A stretch of 64,000 bases of DNA, taken from assembly GCA_039566865.1 (NCBI GenBank), contig CM076943.1, positions 46,646,124-46,710,123 on the forward strand, in the 5' to 3' direction. Shown piece by piece: positions 1-45,600 of the stretch. The position numbers were made by a program, and so were the translations under genes. Below the pieces are notes generated by a model. It was not told where the DNA came from. It was given only the letters and a program-made list of their open reading frames with translations, and ran no database searches. The DNA is from Aurelia coerulea. Its lineage: Eukaryota; Cnidaria; Scyphozoa; Semaeostomeae; Ulmaridae. Numbering within the stretch: position 1 is the first letter of the stretch; every line of letters begins with the position of its first letter.

Positions 1-92
1 TAAGGATATACTCGAACTTACTCTAAATTTAATCCACAAAACAGGTCGGTTTGGATAATTTCAAACTTTCGTTTTACGCCACACAGCCACTA

Positions 93-234
93 TGTACTTT
101 CCCCCCTTTCTTTGTAAGTGTAGCATTTTGTAGTTGTTTTCTTGATTTTTATCTATTTGCATGTCTTTATGTTAATGGCCATGGGAGTAGTCATTGTCTC
201 TTGCTAACTGTGGTACCGTCTCCGTAGTGTCGTC
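93..234 (+). mobile_element. LINE- or SINE-like 3' tail, copy 1 (interrupted)
   Basis: Shares CATGTCTTTATGTTAATGGC and CATGGGAGTAGTCAT with 54535-54660 and 56612-56757. It is broken at 235 by element D1 and then G1, and seems to resume at 1099 (GTTGTATAGTAG). Confidence 0.45.
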
Positions 235-688
235 TACAGTAAGGCCCCGCATTTAAGAAACCACCTAAAAGAAACTTTTAGGCTGCTGAAAAATGATTAG
301 CCCCCTCACTTATGAGAAACTCTTGAGGCTCATACCCAAAATGAAGTTTCTTGTCTTTTGATCAATACTAAATCCTGGTCTGACGGTCTGGGGAGTATTC
401 CACTCCATGCAGGGCTCATAAGAAATCGCTACAAAGGTGTCTTTGATTTAACAGATTTTTACCTAAATTTTAATTGATGTTCTTGACGATCAATGATAAC
501 ATACGCATATGGCTGATCTAACTATAAATAACCCTTTTCTGCTGTAACTTATTTTTCTAGGACTTTCCAGAAAAGAAATTAAAAACTTCAGAAACTTTCA
601 GCTTAAAAAATGAAAAGTATCATAGATATAAGAACCCTTTTAGGCTGAGGTGTGAAAAGTGGCTTCTTAAATGCGGGGCCTTACTGTA
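235..688. mobile_element. MITE family D, copy D1
   Basis: TIRs start TACAGTAAGGCCCCGCATTT and end in the reverse complement (AAATGCGGGGCCTTACTGTA), flanked by TA. Tc1/mariner-like target choice. Repeated AAGAAAC words inside. Confidence 0.85.
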
Positions 689-1098
689 CTCTCAAGTACC
701 GAATAAACGGGGGGGGGGGGCGTGAGAATAATCGGGGGGGGGGTTGGAAATGGTTAAATATAATAATAATCGGGGGGGTTGAAACAATCGGGGGGGGGCT
801 GGAAAATTGAGAATAGTCGTTTTTTGTTTTCTAAGTAAAACACGGATCTAACATGGGTACCACGTATGTAAAACACGTATGTAACACGGGTCAGACAAAC
901 AAGGGAGAATAACGTTAATAAATACAGTAAGTACATTTGCTTAGCAGGAATCATTAGAAAATTATGTTCACTATTATTTATATTTTTCAAGAATTAATAA
1001 AAGGGGGGGGGGGTTGGAATAAAAGTGGGGGGGGGGTTGGAAAATTTTTCAAAAATTAATAAGCGGGGGGGGGGACGATTATTCGGTACTTGAGAGTA
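687..1098. mobile_element. Element G1: 20-bp TIRs enclosing direct G-run repeats
   Basis: TACTCTCAAGTACCGAATAA at the left and its exact reverse complement at 1079-1098. Between them, units like AATAATCGGGGGGGGGTTGG are repeated in direct orientation about eight times with G runs of 7-12. It shares its left TA with the right TA of D1. Confidence 0.85.
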
Positions 1099-1299
1099 GT
1101 TGTATAGTAGTTAGAAAGTATAGCAGAATGTAATAGAATGTATAGTAGAATGTATTGCAATATTTTATATAAATACATACAAAGTTAGACTAGTTTGATC
1201 AAAATACAAAGAACACTGTTGCTGCTAATATTTTTCAACCAGCATGACTTCTTTATCAGTCAGCGGTATAAATTAGAGGGTTTATCAAAATACACCTAC

Positions 1300-34658
<33,359 letters not shown>

Positions 34659-34984
34659 TCTGCTCTTTCTTCGAGTCTTTATCTACATCACCTGTGTCGG
34701 TAAATTGCCGTGGCAATCTTCAAAGGTCTTTAAATTGTTAATCTCCGGGTATTTTTGCGAATAAGTCAGCCACAGCTTCTTCTTGCAAGGTGATGAGGAG
34801 AAACTAACGATTCGTGGAATGCCAAGGGACTGGGCACTAGCGCGAAGAATGTGCAACAAAATCTTTTTCGCCTAAATTTTGCACTTTATTTTAGTTTGTC
34901 GAAAAAGAAATTTTATATTGCTAACGTTAGACTATTTCATCCTTGCTTCATCTTTTAAACCAATCCAGCCCGAAAATGAAGAAA

Positions 34985-35268
34985 TCGGACATGGAGTCTG
35001 GATCGAGTGATATTTTTTTACAATTTTGTACGCGAGGTTCGATTATTGAGTGGCGTCAGATCTTCTATCAATGTTGTGCACGATTCGAAAATTCTACCAG
35101 TTCGGATCGGATTCCTTCGTAGAATATATACATAATCTCATGACACAATACAATTTAGTGCATGGTCAGATATGAAAATAAATGCTTGAAAAAAAAGAAA
35201 AAGGGACCATAGGTAGGTCGTAACATACAAAAAGTCAAATACGAACCAAAAACAAGTGAATAGCTAAA
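34985..35268. mobile_element. MITE family C, copy C6 (diverged, interrupted)
   Basis: GTCTGGATCGAGTGATATTT, ACGCGAGGTTCGATT and GAGTGGCGTCAGAT are C-like; about 130 bp of other sequence precede the right end AATAGCTAAAAGGCCT. About 330 bp upstream of the USP start codon. Confidence 0.6.
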
Positions 35269-35327
35269 AGGCCTGTTTTTGCACCTAATTATTTCTCCAA
35301 ATTTTGCCAAGAAGATTGATTTTACTT

Positions 35328-35462
35328 TTCGATTGTGGACAAAGTGATAGAAGCTCCAACGCCACTCAATCGAACCTTTCTTATGAACATGTATGAAAAC
35401 ATCGCTTGATCACGTAAACATGTATCAAAACATCGTTTCTGCAACAGCTGAAAGGTCTGTTG
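35328..35462. mobile_element. MITE family C fragment (C7)
   Basis: Inverse orientation: GATAGAAGCTCCAACGCCAC, TCAATCGAACC, then CAGCTGAAAGGTCTG. Adjacent to C6. Confidence 0.55.
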
Positions 35463-36412
35463 ACAAAATAAATCATAGGCCATTCATTATAGTGTTCATG
35501 TGTTCCTGTAGCCTGAGCAAGGCTAGTGTGTTCCTTCAAAAAGCATAGCAAAATTTGCGCTCGAGCTACCTTTTATGGCCCAGGGCCGGGTTGTTCAAAC
35601 CACGATTAGCGCTAATCTTGGATTAAAAGCATGATTGGACCCACGATTCTGTTGTCGTTGCAGTCTTAATCCAGTGTTAACCTAATACCAGTTTTGAACA
35701 ACCGGGCCCCAGCCCAGGGGGATATTATGGTATATTAGGTGCTCAGGCTGGGGGTACACAGCATAAACCCAAAAAACAATTTTTGGCATTGATTTGGACC
35801 CAAAAATTATTTTCCTCACGCGACATACCCAGAAATTATCGAGTCTTGACATATATACCGTAGATTTCACGTAGTGCATTTAGATATTTAATAGATAAAT
35901 TGGATCAAATTTTATGCGTTTTGTTTTCTTGCCTATGAATTTGTCATGAAAAGAAAAACCAACTCGACCATCAGAAGCTTTACGCACAATGACAAGTGAT
36001 GTAGATAAAGTCACGAATGTAGTATAACGACAAGTAACAACAAGCTATGTTACTACAAGCAACAACAAGTAAAAGAAGAAAACTATCATATTGAAGCTCA
36101 CAGCTTACAGCATGAAAAGCGTGCAAAAAAACGTCATTGTTCGTAACATAACAATATCTCCATTTTTCTTATATTTTAACAGACACTCCATGTTTTGAAC
36201 AATTTCCAACTTTTCGTAGGAACATTTTGTCCAGTTTTTCACAACAAAAGTCTAAATGATTTGGATCAGTGAAAATCAATTTCAATCTTCATTCATTTGT
36301 TCCTCATATACCTGGTAAGTTAAAAAATGTATCCACTGATTAAAAAATCGAATAGCAAAATAGGGAACTATCTTGGCTTCGGCTTTATTTAGGATCTGCT
36401 TCAGGTGCGTTA

Positions 36413-36482
36413 TAGACTTGCCCCAAGTCTGTTTTGTCAACTGCAATAAGTCTACCGGAAAGTAAATTTTGGGTTAAGTCTA
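36413..36482. mobile_element. MITE family L, copy L2, exact 9-bp TSD
   Basis: 70 bp, starts TAGACTTGCCCCAAGTCTG and ends GGTTAAGTCTA. TSD GGTGCGTTA at 36404-36412 and 36483-36491. Confidence 0.9.
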
Positions 36483-36516
36483 GGTGCGTTATGAAGTAGC
36501 AAAGAATAATTGCACC

Positions 36517-37633
36517 AACAAGGACAGATTTTGTTGACACCAAACAAGGGCAGATTTTGTAATACAATAGCATGAGTTGCTTTTGTTGACACCTCAATTC
36601 AAAGCGATTAGCGATTGCAGACAAAGGAAATTCTCTCAAACAGTAATTCAAAACAAACACAGATGCAAAAGTTTCTTTGAAAACCAGGTAGCTAGCTCAC
36701 TCGTTGTGCATTCCAGAAACTGTTTTTAAGGGCAAACATGAGCATAGATTGAAAGAAGAAGGATGCATCTACACATCTGCCGCGGGCATTTTATTTGTTT
36801 GGTTCAAAAGCCATTTAGGAGGCGATTCAATTCTCTCATTTTTTTGGGTGTTATCAAAACATTTACTGCTCAGCTTCTGGACCAAAAAAATAAAATGCCC
36901 GCGGCAGATGTGTAGATATATCCTTCTTCTTTCGATCTATGCTCATGTTTGCCCTTGAAAATAATTTCTGGAGTGCACAGCGAGCGAGTTAGCTACCTGG
37001 GTTTCAGAGAAAATTTTGCTGCTTTGTTTGTTTTGAATTACTGTTTGAGAGAATTTCCTTTGTCTGCAATCGCTAATCGCTTTGAATTGAGGTGTCGACA
37101 AAAGCAACTCATGCTATTGTATTACAAAATCTGCCCTTGTTGTTGACACCTGAATTAAAAGCGATTAGCGATAGCCGACAAAGGAAATTCTCTCAACCAG
37201 CGATTCAAAAAAAAGAAAAGTTGCTCTAAATTCCAGGTAGCTAGCGCACTCATTGTGCATTCCAGAAATTGTCTTTGTGAGCAAACGTGAGCATATATCG
37301 AAAGCTGAGCAGTAAGTGTTTAAGTACACCCAAAAAATAAGAGAATTTAATCGCCTCCCAATCGGCTTCTATGCCAAACAATTAAATGCCCGAGGCAGAT
37401 GTGTAAATATATCCTTCTTCTTTCGATCTATGCTCATGTTTGCTCTTAAAAGCAATTTATTGAATGCACAACGAGCGAGCTAGCTACCTGGGTTTCAGAG
37501 AAACTTTTGCGGCTTTACTTGTTTTGAATTACTGGCCGAGAGAATTTGTTTTGTCTGCGATTGCTGATCGCTTTGAATTGCGGTGTCAATAAAAAGCAAC
37601 TGATGCTTTTGTCTTACAAAATCTACCCTTGTT
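36517..37633. mobile_element. MITE family M, copy M2, carrying nested M1
   Basis: AACAAGGACAGATTTTGTTG is broken after GTTGACACC by M1 and resumes TGAATTAAAAGCGATTAG; it ends AATCTACCCTTGTT. Flanks share TGCACC, a weak TSD. Confidence 0.8.
36542..37141. mobile_element. MITE family M, copy M1, nested in M2, exact 9-bp TSD
   Basis: AAACAAGGGCAGATTTTGTA ... ACAAAATCTGCCCTTGTT. TSD GTTGACACC at 36533-36541 and 37142-37150 is made from M2 sequence. The arms pair for about 200 bp on each side. Confidence 0.92.
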
Positions 37634-38616
37634 TAATGCACCTTGACATGCCCAGCATGCCCAGAAAGAGTCGAAATTTAGCCATTACTTCTCATATCAA
37701 TTTTTCCATGATTTGTTCGTTTTGGTGCGTAAAGCCTGGTTTCCACATACTCATAAGTGGCGGGGCCAGTGCTGAGGCACTGTAATTTATGGAAAAAATA
37801 CTGTTTAACTACTGTTAAATAATAATAACCAACTTAACCTGTTGTTTGTATCGTTAATTCGTTCTTCGCACAAACGAAACTGATGATTATGCGATGAAAC
37901 ACGTTTTTGGTTATTCAACGTTGCTCTTTATTGCAGCTATTAACTTATTTTCTCTCCTTTCAGGGTTTCAGATCAATTCTTTGTTTCTCTTGCAGGATTT
38001 AACAGTTTCCTCCCTGGCTACAGGTTAATTTGGTTATCATTCTTTTAGAGGAGTTACCAGTTTTCATTTCACAGATTAGATGTGTCTGCGTTTGTGAGTT
38101 TATTAAGGTGAGTCAGTTATCTAAGGTTATTTTCAAATCAAACAATTTTTGCTCGCTTGGCCAACGCTCAATACATACAAGTTTCTTAACTTCAGCTATA
38201 TGTGCATGGATGTGTGTTGGCTGCATGTATTTACATGAATGCGTTTAACTGAAGTTTGGGCATGGCAGTGTTGTCTTGCGTTATCTTTCTCATGTTAGTA
38301 ACATGTTCTATTTCAAAGGTAAACATTTCAGAAAACTAGCCTAAACACTAGCATTTTCGGATGCAAGATTACACTGTCGTTCTTTCTTCAAATTGTAACA
38401 GACGTAATGTACAAATATCTATGAACGCATTCTGGCTAGCCTGGTTGCTCTTCCAGATGTAGAAAACATTTCCATTCTCTCCTACACTAGGAATACAATT
38501 TCTAGTCTAGCTTTGAAATCTCCTGCGATGATAAAACGTTTTTCATGCATTTGGTATTGAATTGAAACGCAATACGCAACATTTTTTTCCTCTGCGATGA
38601 CTGGTTAAAAATTGAA

Positions 38617-38796
38617 TAGACATTAGCTCGTCTACAAAAGAACCTGGATCGAGCGTCATCTTTATACATTTTTATACGTAAAGTTCGATCGAATGGCGTT
38701 AGAGCTTTTATCACTATTGTGCACATTCGAAAATTCTACAAAATGTAGCAAAATGGCCTTCGCTTCTGATTCTTTGCAGAATAGCTAAAAGGTCTA
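38617..38796. mobile_element. MITE family C, copy C2
   Basis: TAGACATTAGCTCGTCTACA ... AGAATAGCTAAAAGGTCTA with GATCGAGCGTCATC and TTGTGCACATTCG. Intergenic. Confidence 0.82.
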
Positions 38797-38858
38797 TCGT
38801 TGTGCAGTGGAATAAAAGGATTAATACGAATTGAATAAATATAACTGATGTGACTCTT

Positions 38859-39486
38859 GACTTAGGACTTTTCGTCTCTTATTTCCCTGCGCTCTTTGAT
38901 TTGCTGATGTCATTTGGTAATAGGGACTCATACCATTACTCTTATAAAGTGGGCACCCTTTAGGCCCATATAGAGTGGTTCCGTATTGACCAATCAAATT
39001 GCTAGAATTTACTTTTCAACCAATAAGGAGGCGCTATCTACATACAAAAAACGGTTGATACAGACTAGAGTTCTCGTAGCTGCGATGGATCAATTTTCTT
39101 TCTACAGAGGAAGATTACTGCTTGAAAGGTCTATACTTTGTGATTAGTAGGTCGGGAAAAAATCATTCTTTGTACTAAAAGTTTGCTTTTCAGTGTTTAA
39201 GCTTTTTGAACCAGACTTTGAAGCGATTTTGTTGAGTGTACGAGAACAGCCGCTAGTTTAGACCACTTTGAAACAGGGGGCCCACTTTGATCTTGGTATC
39301 ATTCCTTGTACTAAAAGTTTGGTTTTCAATGTTTAAGCTCTTTTAAACCAGACTTTGAAGCGATTTTGTAGAGTGTACGAGAACTGCCGCTAGTTTAGGC
39401 CATTTTGAAACAGGGGGCCCCTATTGAGCAAGTGATACCAGCAAATCAAAGAACGCAGGGAAACAAGGGACGAAAAGTCATAAGTC
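38859..39486. mobile_element. Element FF: inverted-repeat element with an internal tandem duplication
   Basis: GACTTAGGACTTTTCGTC and CCCTGCGCTCTTTGATTTGC on the left, inverted at 39435-39486. Inside, about 125 bp is duplicated in tandem (39174-39288 and 39299-39420; TGTACTAAAAGTTTG...GAGTGTACGAGAAC). It ends about 75 bp past the PGM2 stop. Confidence 0.8.
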
Positions 39487-39559
39487 TAATATAAATCTAC
39501 AATACTAAGCTTAAATTATGAGAATCACCTCAAATATTGAAGCAGCGAATTTACAGACA

Positions 39560-39665
39560 TTATTCTACACGTGGTAGGAGTCCATTTTTCTCGGGTTCGA
39601 GTAGCTCATTGACCATGGATGAAACCAAATTGTCTAAAATTTTCTTTACAGAAGTTGCATCCACG
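39560..39665 (-). CDS. PGM2: PGM2-like terminal exon p and stop
   Basis: Encodes [18 protein letters not shown] then [17 protein letters not shown] and TAA at 39560-39562, equivalent to the C-terminal helix of PGM2. Acceptor CTTTTTAG in the right phase. No canonical AATAAA is seen in the 75 bp before a palindromic repeat begins. Confidence 0.88.
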
Positions 39666-42600
39666 CTAAAAAGAGAAACATGAAAGCCTTCAATGAAGGG
39701 AAAAGGCCATGAAAATTATAACTGATAACGCAACTGTTGACTAACGTGTATGACTTGTATGTATATATATATGTGTAGGCCTACTTTAAATAAATTGATA
39801 ATAATAATAATAATTGGCAAACGTGGACTTACGTCAGTCTAAACAAAATCACCACATTTTGTGTCAGTAACATTTCGCTGCATAGCTCTCATTAGAAACA
39901 AGGCAAAAATTGGAATTGAGATGGTTTTAACAATGTCATTTATTAATTCATATTGTTGTCAATCTTTGTTCTGAAAACATTTTTCACATCTACAGGGTGT
40001 CCGAAAAAATTGTGCCCCATTTGCCTAAAGATTGCGACAAAACGGCAAAAGCTTCTCGCCAAAACTTTTGCATGATGCTGCGCTTCAGATATTCAATTAA
40101 AGTTTGCTACCATCCCCATAAAAATCCGTTTCAAATTGATGGAGCAATGACCCTCAGGAGACCAAATTTGACTGATGACTGAAACCAGCGGTCGGACGTT
40201 TTGTCTTACAATTTAGCAGCCATAAATAGCTTCATGAATAAAATGAAACAGCAGCCTCCAATGTCAAAGCTCTCGTGAAAACTCCGATAATTATCAGAGA
40301 GTTCAACTATTTCTGACCTCACAGAAAATATTTCTTACCTCACGTGAAACAATTTATCGCTGCAAAATAGTAAGAAAAAATGGCCGACCGCTGGTTTCAG
40401 TCATCAGGCAAATTTGGTCTTCTGAAGGTCATAGCTCCATCATTTTCAACGGATTTTTGTGGCGATGGCAGCAAACTTTAATTGAATATCTGAAGAGCAG
40501 CACCATGTAAACGTTTGGCGAGAATCTTTTGCCGTTTTGTCGTAATCTTTAGGCAAAACAGGGCACAATTTTTTTGGGACACCCTGTAGAAGAAGTGCAT
40601 ATGGGTTAAAGGTAATAATGTTTCCATGCAAATACAGCGACTCTGCTATTTTCACGTGATTTCATGTGATCACTTTACCGTACTTTCAAAAAGATAGCCA
40701 AGTCTAATATAACCAGACTGATGACTTACTGGCGGCTGCAATTCCAGAGCTGAACCCGAAGTCTCACAGGAAGCAGCTTCGTTGTGAAATTTAAATTCTA
40801 GTTTTGCATGTGATCAGTTAAATTCTACCAATCACAGGGCGCTCCTCGAGCTCTTCGTCAGCATCGTTTTAGCACATTTTGACAAGAGCGTATACGCTGC
40901 TGTACTTACATGGACACATTACCTTTAATACCAATACCTGCTTTATGAAAAGTACGAAATGGCAGAAAACGGGCCTAAAACACAGATGGAATCGTAAGGA
41001 ATCTCACACACAGGACAAGACGCTACAACGAGGGCAGATTTTGTAATACAATAGTAATAGCTGCATTTGATTGACACCTCAATTCAAAGCGATTAGCGAC
41101 TGCAGACAAAGGAAATTCTCTCAACCAGTAATTCAAAACAAACAAAACCATAAAAGTTTCCCCGAAACTAGTAGGGCAAACTCTCGCCTTGTGCAAGCGA
41201 AAGGTGGTTTTTAAGAGAAGTTACGAACACCTGTAACCAGTGGCGGCTGGCAGCGGTACTAGTGGTGTAGTGGTACTAGTCTAGTACCACTTTAATTTGA
41301 AAGCTTGAAATATATTTTAATGGTCTTATTTTCTAATATTTCAAAAATAAAACAAATTGAATTGACCAAGAAAACAAAAAGAAGGAAGAGCGGTAGAGCA
41401 CACTAGAGCCAATATATCACCATCTGACCCTCCCTCGTTTTAATCCTTGTTGAATGAGCAGTATTGAATGAGGCCTTTATGTACTCCACGGTACCAGACA
41501 TCGTTCATCCAGTACTGTAGAAGGCAGTCCTATTGTGGTTTGTGACTCGTCATGACGTAAAGCTCTTTGTGTACCCACAAGCCCAACAAGTAAATTCGTC
41601 CGCAGTACTAGATTCCTATTTCTGGTAATGTTGCATGGCCGCCAAAATAACACATCCAAACAGGATTACGAAATCGACCCTGCAGTCTTTTCAGCAGTAT
41701 CAAATCACAATGGTCAAACTTTGCTGGTTTATTGAATGATACTGAGGTATTCAAAAAAAACTTTTAGGCCTGTTTTCTATTTAGCTGTCTAGGATTCTGC
41801 AGAAAATGAATCGTGTCGCAGGAGTTGGCTACCATTTTTCCTGGATGCGTGGCCAAGATGTAGATTCTTCTTTTAAACTTTGTTAACTGAAGGGAACAGC
41901 AACAATTGGCAGCTGTTTTCCTGCTCCCATACATTTCTGGTGCAAATGGAACCATTCAAATTGTCCTATAAGTAAAAATGCGATTTTGTGCACACCACAA
42001 ATTGAACGAGAAACCTCCGAGAAACCCACGTTACTAGAATTTCATTTCTGGTACTTCCATCAACTGCGGCTAGCAAGCGGTGGACTGGGTGCCGCAAGTG
42101 ATTAACTTATCAAATGTATTGCTCACGTGCCTCTTAAGTGGCCGCAGCCAATAATCGACATGACTCACTGCATTTCGGTGCAGCGGTCTTAGCCTAGCAA
42201 TGCAGCCAGCATCGTTTGAAAAGATTTTCAAAAACTGAATTCATTAGAAGTAAGTAGCATGGTTTGCAAAAAGATGTATACTATAATGTTCAGATAAATA
42301 GCGTTTTGCAGTTTCATCAATAAATGTTATGCTTTCCCTGCTACGTTTTACTTAAAAATCCACCCTGCCTGTAACAAAGAAGAAGGGTAAATCTAAAGTT
42401 CTGTCTGGCGGATTTTGTTTATTTGATTCAGGAGCTGTTTTGTAATGGTTTCATTTAAGCCCTAAATACGCGAGAATTACAATGCCTTTTGCTCGGCTTC
42501 TGAATCAAACGAACAAAATCCGCCAGAGAGAACTTTAGATTTACCCTCCTTCTTTCGTTATAAGCACATAACTTCTCTTAAAAACCACGGTTCGCTTGCA

Positions 42601-45600
42601 CAAGGTGAGAGTTTGCCTTAATAGTTTCGGGGAAACTTTTGCGGCTTTGTTTGTTTTGAATTACTAGTTGAGAGAATTTCCTTTGTCTGCAGTTGCTAAT
42701 CGCTTTGAATTGTGGTGTCAATCAAACGCAACTATTGCTATTGTATTACAAAATCTGCCCTTGTTAGACGCAACAGCATTCAATCTCTCAAGAGTTGTAG
42801 GAAATGAATTCTTAAACAAATACTAAAGATTTTCAATCCCATGGCAATACATGCGAAATCTGTGAAAACTTTTACTTTTGTATTGTTCGGTGGGAGAAGT
42901 TTCTTTACAATTCGATAAACAAGGGCAGATTTTGTAATACAATAGCATCAGTTACCCTCCCTAAATGATTGAAATGAATGAAATGAAGTAAAATGCCCCC
43001 CCCCCCCCCCAACGTCATCTTTTCCGTAATCGTCTATTATAAAATTAGCATAATTAATGTTTGTATCCAAGACTGTAGGCGAAAAGCAAAGTTCATCCAA
43101 TCGCATTGCATATCCATGAATTCAAAAAAGGCTTGCTCTTGGAAAATTAAAGAAGCTTTATAGGAAAAAAACAGATCATACCTCGCATCTGGTTTTGACG
43201 CGATTTCTGTGTAATATTTGATTTTTGGTTCGGTGCCACTCGTTCTGATAGTTGCAGTGATTCCATTTTCAAAAGTGAATGTTATCATTTCACTTGAACT
43301 GCTTGTTGGCAGAACCTGTCAAGAAACAAAAACAAAATAATAAATGTAAATCCACAAAAACTAAAAACAAAAATGATAAATGTAAATCCACAAGAATATA
43401 TTTTAAAAACTACTATTCAAAAAATGTCCTGCAATATTTGAGGGATGTAGTTGACAATTTTTTTCAGTAATCTCTTTCAAGTAGGCTGGAAGGATTTCTA
43501 GCTATTCAAAGCTAATTTACGCATTCCGCACTATGCATGCCGCATTCAGGCATGGGACGCCTTGTTTAACGTCCCGTCCGAAGGACGGCGAAGTGAGTTG
43601 CGAGGTCAGGTCTCCCAGAGGTCACCCATCTGGAGTTTAATTGATAAATTTTCTGAAGATTTATCCCCAAAAAAGATGGAATCGTGTTTTTAACGCTACT
43701 GTGACGTCAAGCCGTCAGCATGAACATATATGATATATGGTGCGTTAAAGAATCTTCTGCTTTCGAACAATTAGCCAGGAAAAAACATGTCGGATTGCAC
43801 AGACAAAAGTCCATGACTGTTTGCTGAAAAGCCAGTCGAGCAATAAAAGTCAATTTTCCAATTTTTTTGAGGAATGTAAACGGCATATGGCTACATTCAC
43901 CAAAAATGACCGTGGTAAGACAGTAAAATTGAAATTGCTGCATTTGGTAGGCCTTACATTTTCAAACGAACCTCATCATGTAAGCAATCAGAATTGTAAT
44001 CGAATTTCTTTACTGCTGCAAGTGTCTTTTCAAATATTGAATAATTTTCTTATTCATCTGGCATCTCATAAACAAACAGTCTTTCCATGATCTAGGTATG
44101 TTAATATCGATAACAAATGTATTGCATCGAATTCAAGACTTCATACCGGTTTCTTGTCTGGTTGGTTACTGTCATATCCTTTACCAGATAGATCTCTCAC
44201 ACTTGTAACTTTAACACCACCAATCATACTTGGATACTGTGAAACAGAAACATATGAATTTATTTGTTTTCTATTTTACTGTTTAGGCACAGTAGTCCCA
44301 AGACTCAATGTACTCGTCCCAATGTTTTCGCTCCATTCCATCTTTACAGTACGATCACTGCAGCGGAAATACGTTGTTGCGCAGGAGCATAAAAATGAAT
44401 AACAATTCAATTCAATTTCAAGTCTGTTGTTGTTGTTGTAACTGGGACGTTGTATTGAGTCTATCAGTCCCAAAGAACTGTTTTTCAGAGGAATTAGCAG
44501 AGTCAACCATTACATCTTCTTTGAACTAAAGTGCTTGAAAGGAATTTAGCGTAGTTTGCAGTAGATCTGCCGTGGAAATTTTTTGATATCTTGATTAGTT
44601 TCAAAATGGTGGCATTTATTATATTTGAGGGTGTGACGTAATCAAATTTCTAAATCCTAAACCAGAAGAGCTACAGATTTCTGCTTGTCATCATATTTTA
44701 GGCCTTCATAAAATGTGGCTTCCTTGAAGAGTTTATCAGTTTCCCCCTATTGATTTAGGATTTACGATGGTTCTCCATTTTTCAAACTTTTCCACGAATT
44801 CTTTCAAAAATAATTAAAAGGCAGCAATTTTGAAAATAATCAAAATATCAAAAAAATCCACGGCAGATTTACAGCAAAGAACCCTGAGTTCCTTTCACGG
44901 CAGTTAATTGAAAGAAAAATGCGATAGAAGTTTACATTTACCTTTGCAAAAGTCTGAAAGATTTGAGCAATATAGTGTCACTGATAAGAAAAGTGTCTAT
45001 GAAAGCTATTAATGTTATCTAATTTCTTCATGCATATCTTACGAAAACTCCGTCTCAAAAACTACTGAATCAGTGTGAAAAATGTTGCATTGGTGTAAAA
45101 ACCCTTTGAAAAACATAATCTTTGTTTCAGATGAAATAAAAACTTCATGGGATGCAAATTAAAATGCTCGGTTGATTAAAGGGGCCTACCTTGTAGGAAC
45201 TGTGTTTATTCCCAGTACTGTTTTCGTGACATGGCATACTGAGTAATTGCTACAGTGATTTTCAAATTCTAACATCTGTTAGCGTTGACCAATCAAAAAT
45301 CACGCTGTCTAGTTCCCTGTGGTCATCTCTTACAACAGTTGATCTCGTATTATACCGGAATTGGACACCACAAAATTATTCTTACGTCATCTTCACAGGA
45401 CAGCAATTACTCCGTGTTCTATGTCACGAAAACAGTATTGGGAATAAACACAGTTCCTACAAGGTAGGCGTCCTTGGTTGATTAAAGTTCAGAAAGTATC
45501 ATTTGAAAACGTCCCAAAAATTTTCGTTCACAACTTTGTTCTCTCAATATTGTAACTTTTCACATGATAATTCATACTTATTTTAAACCCACCTATTTAA

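Larger units (their letters stand above)
34659..36412. other. 5' flank of the USP gene
   Basis: Contains the presumed USP promoter, but no TATA box or other element could be fixed. Two family C remnants and an inverted pair GGGCCGGGTTGTTCAAA (35583) with TTTTGAACAACCGGGCCC (35692-35709) are present. Confidence 0.5.
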
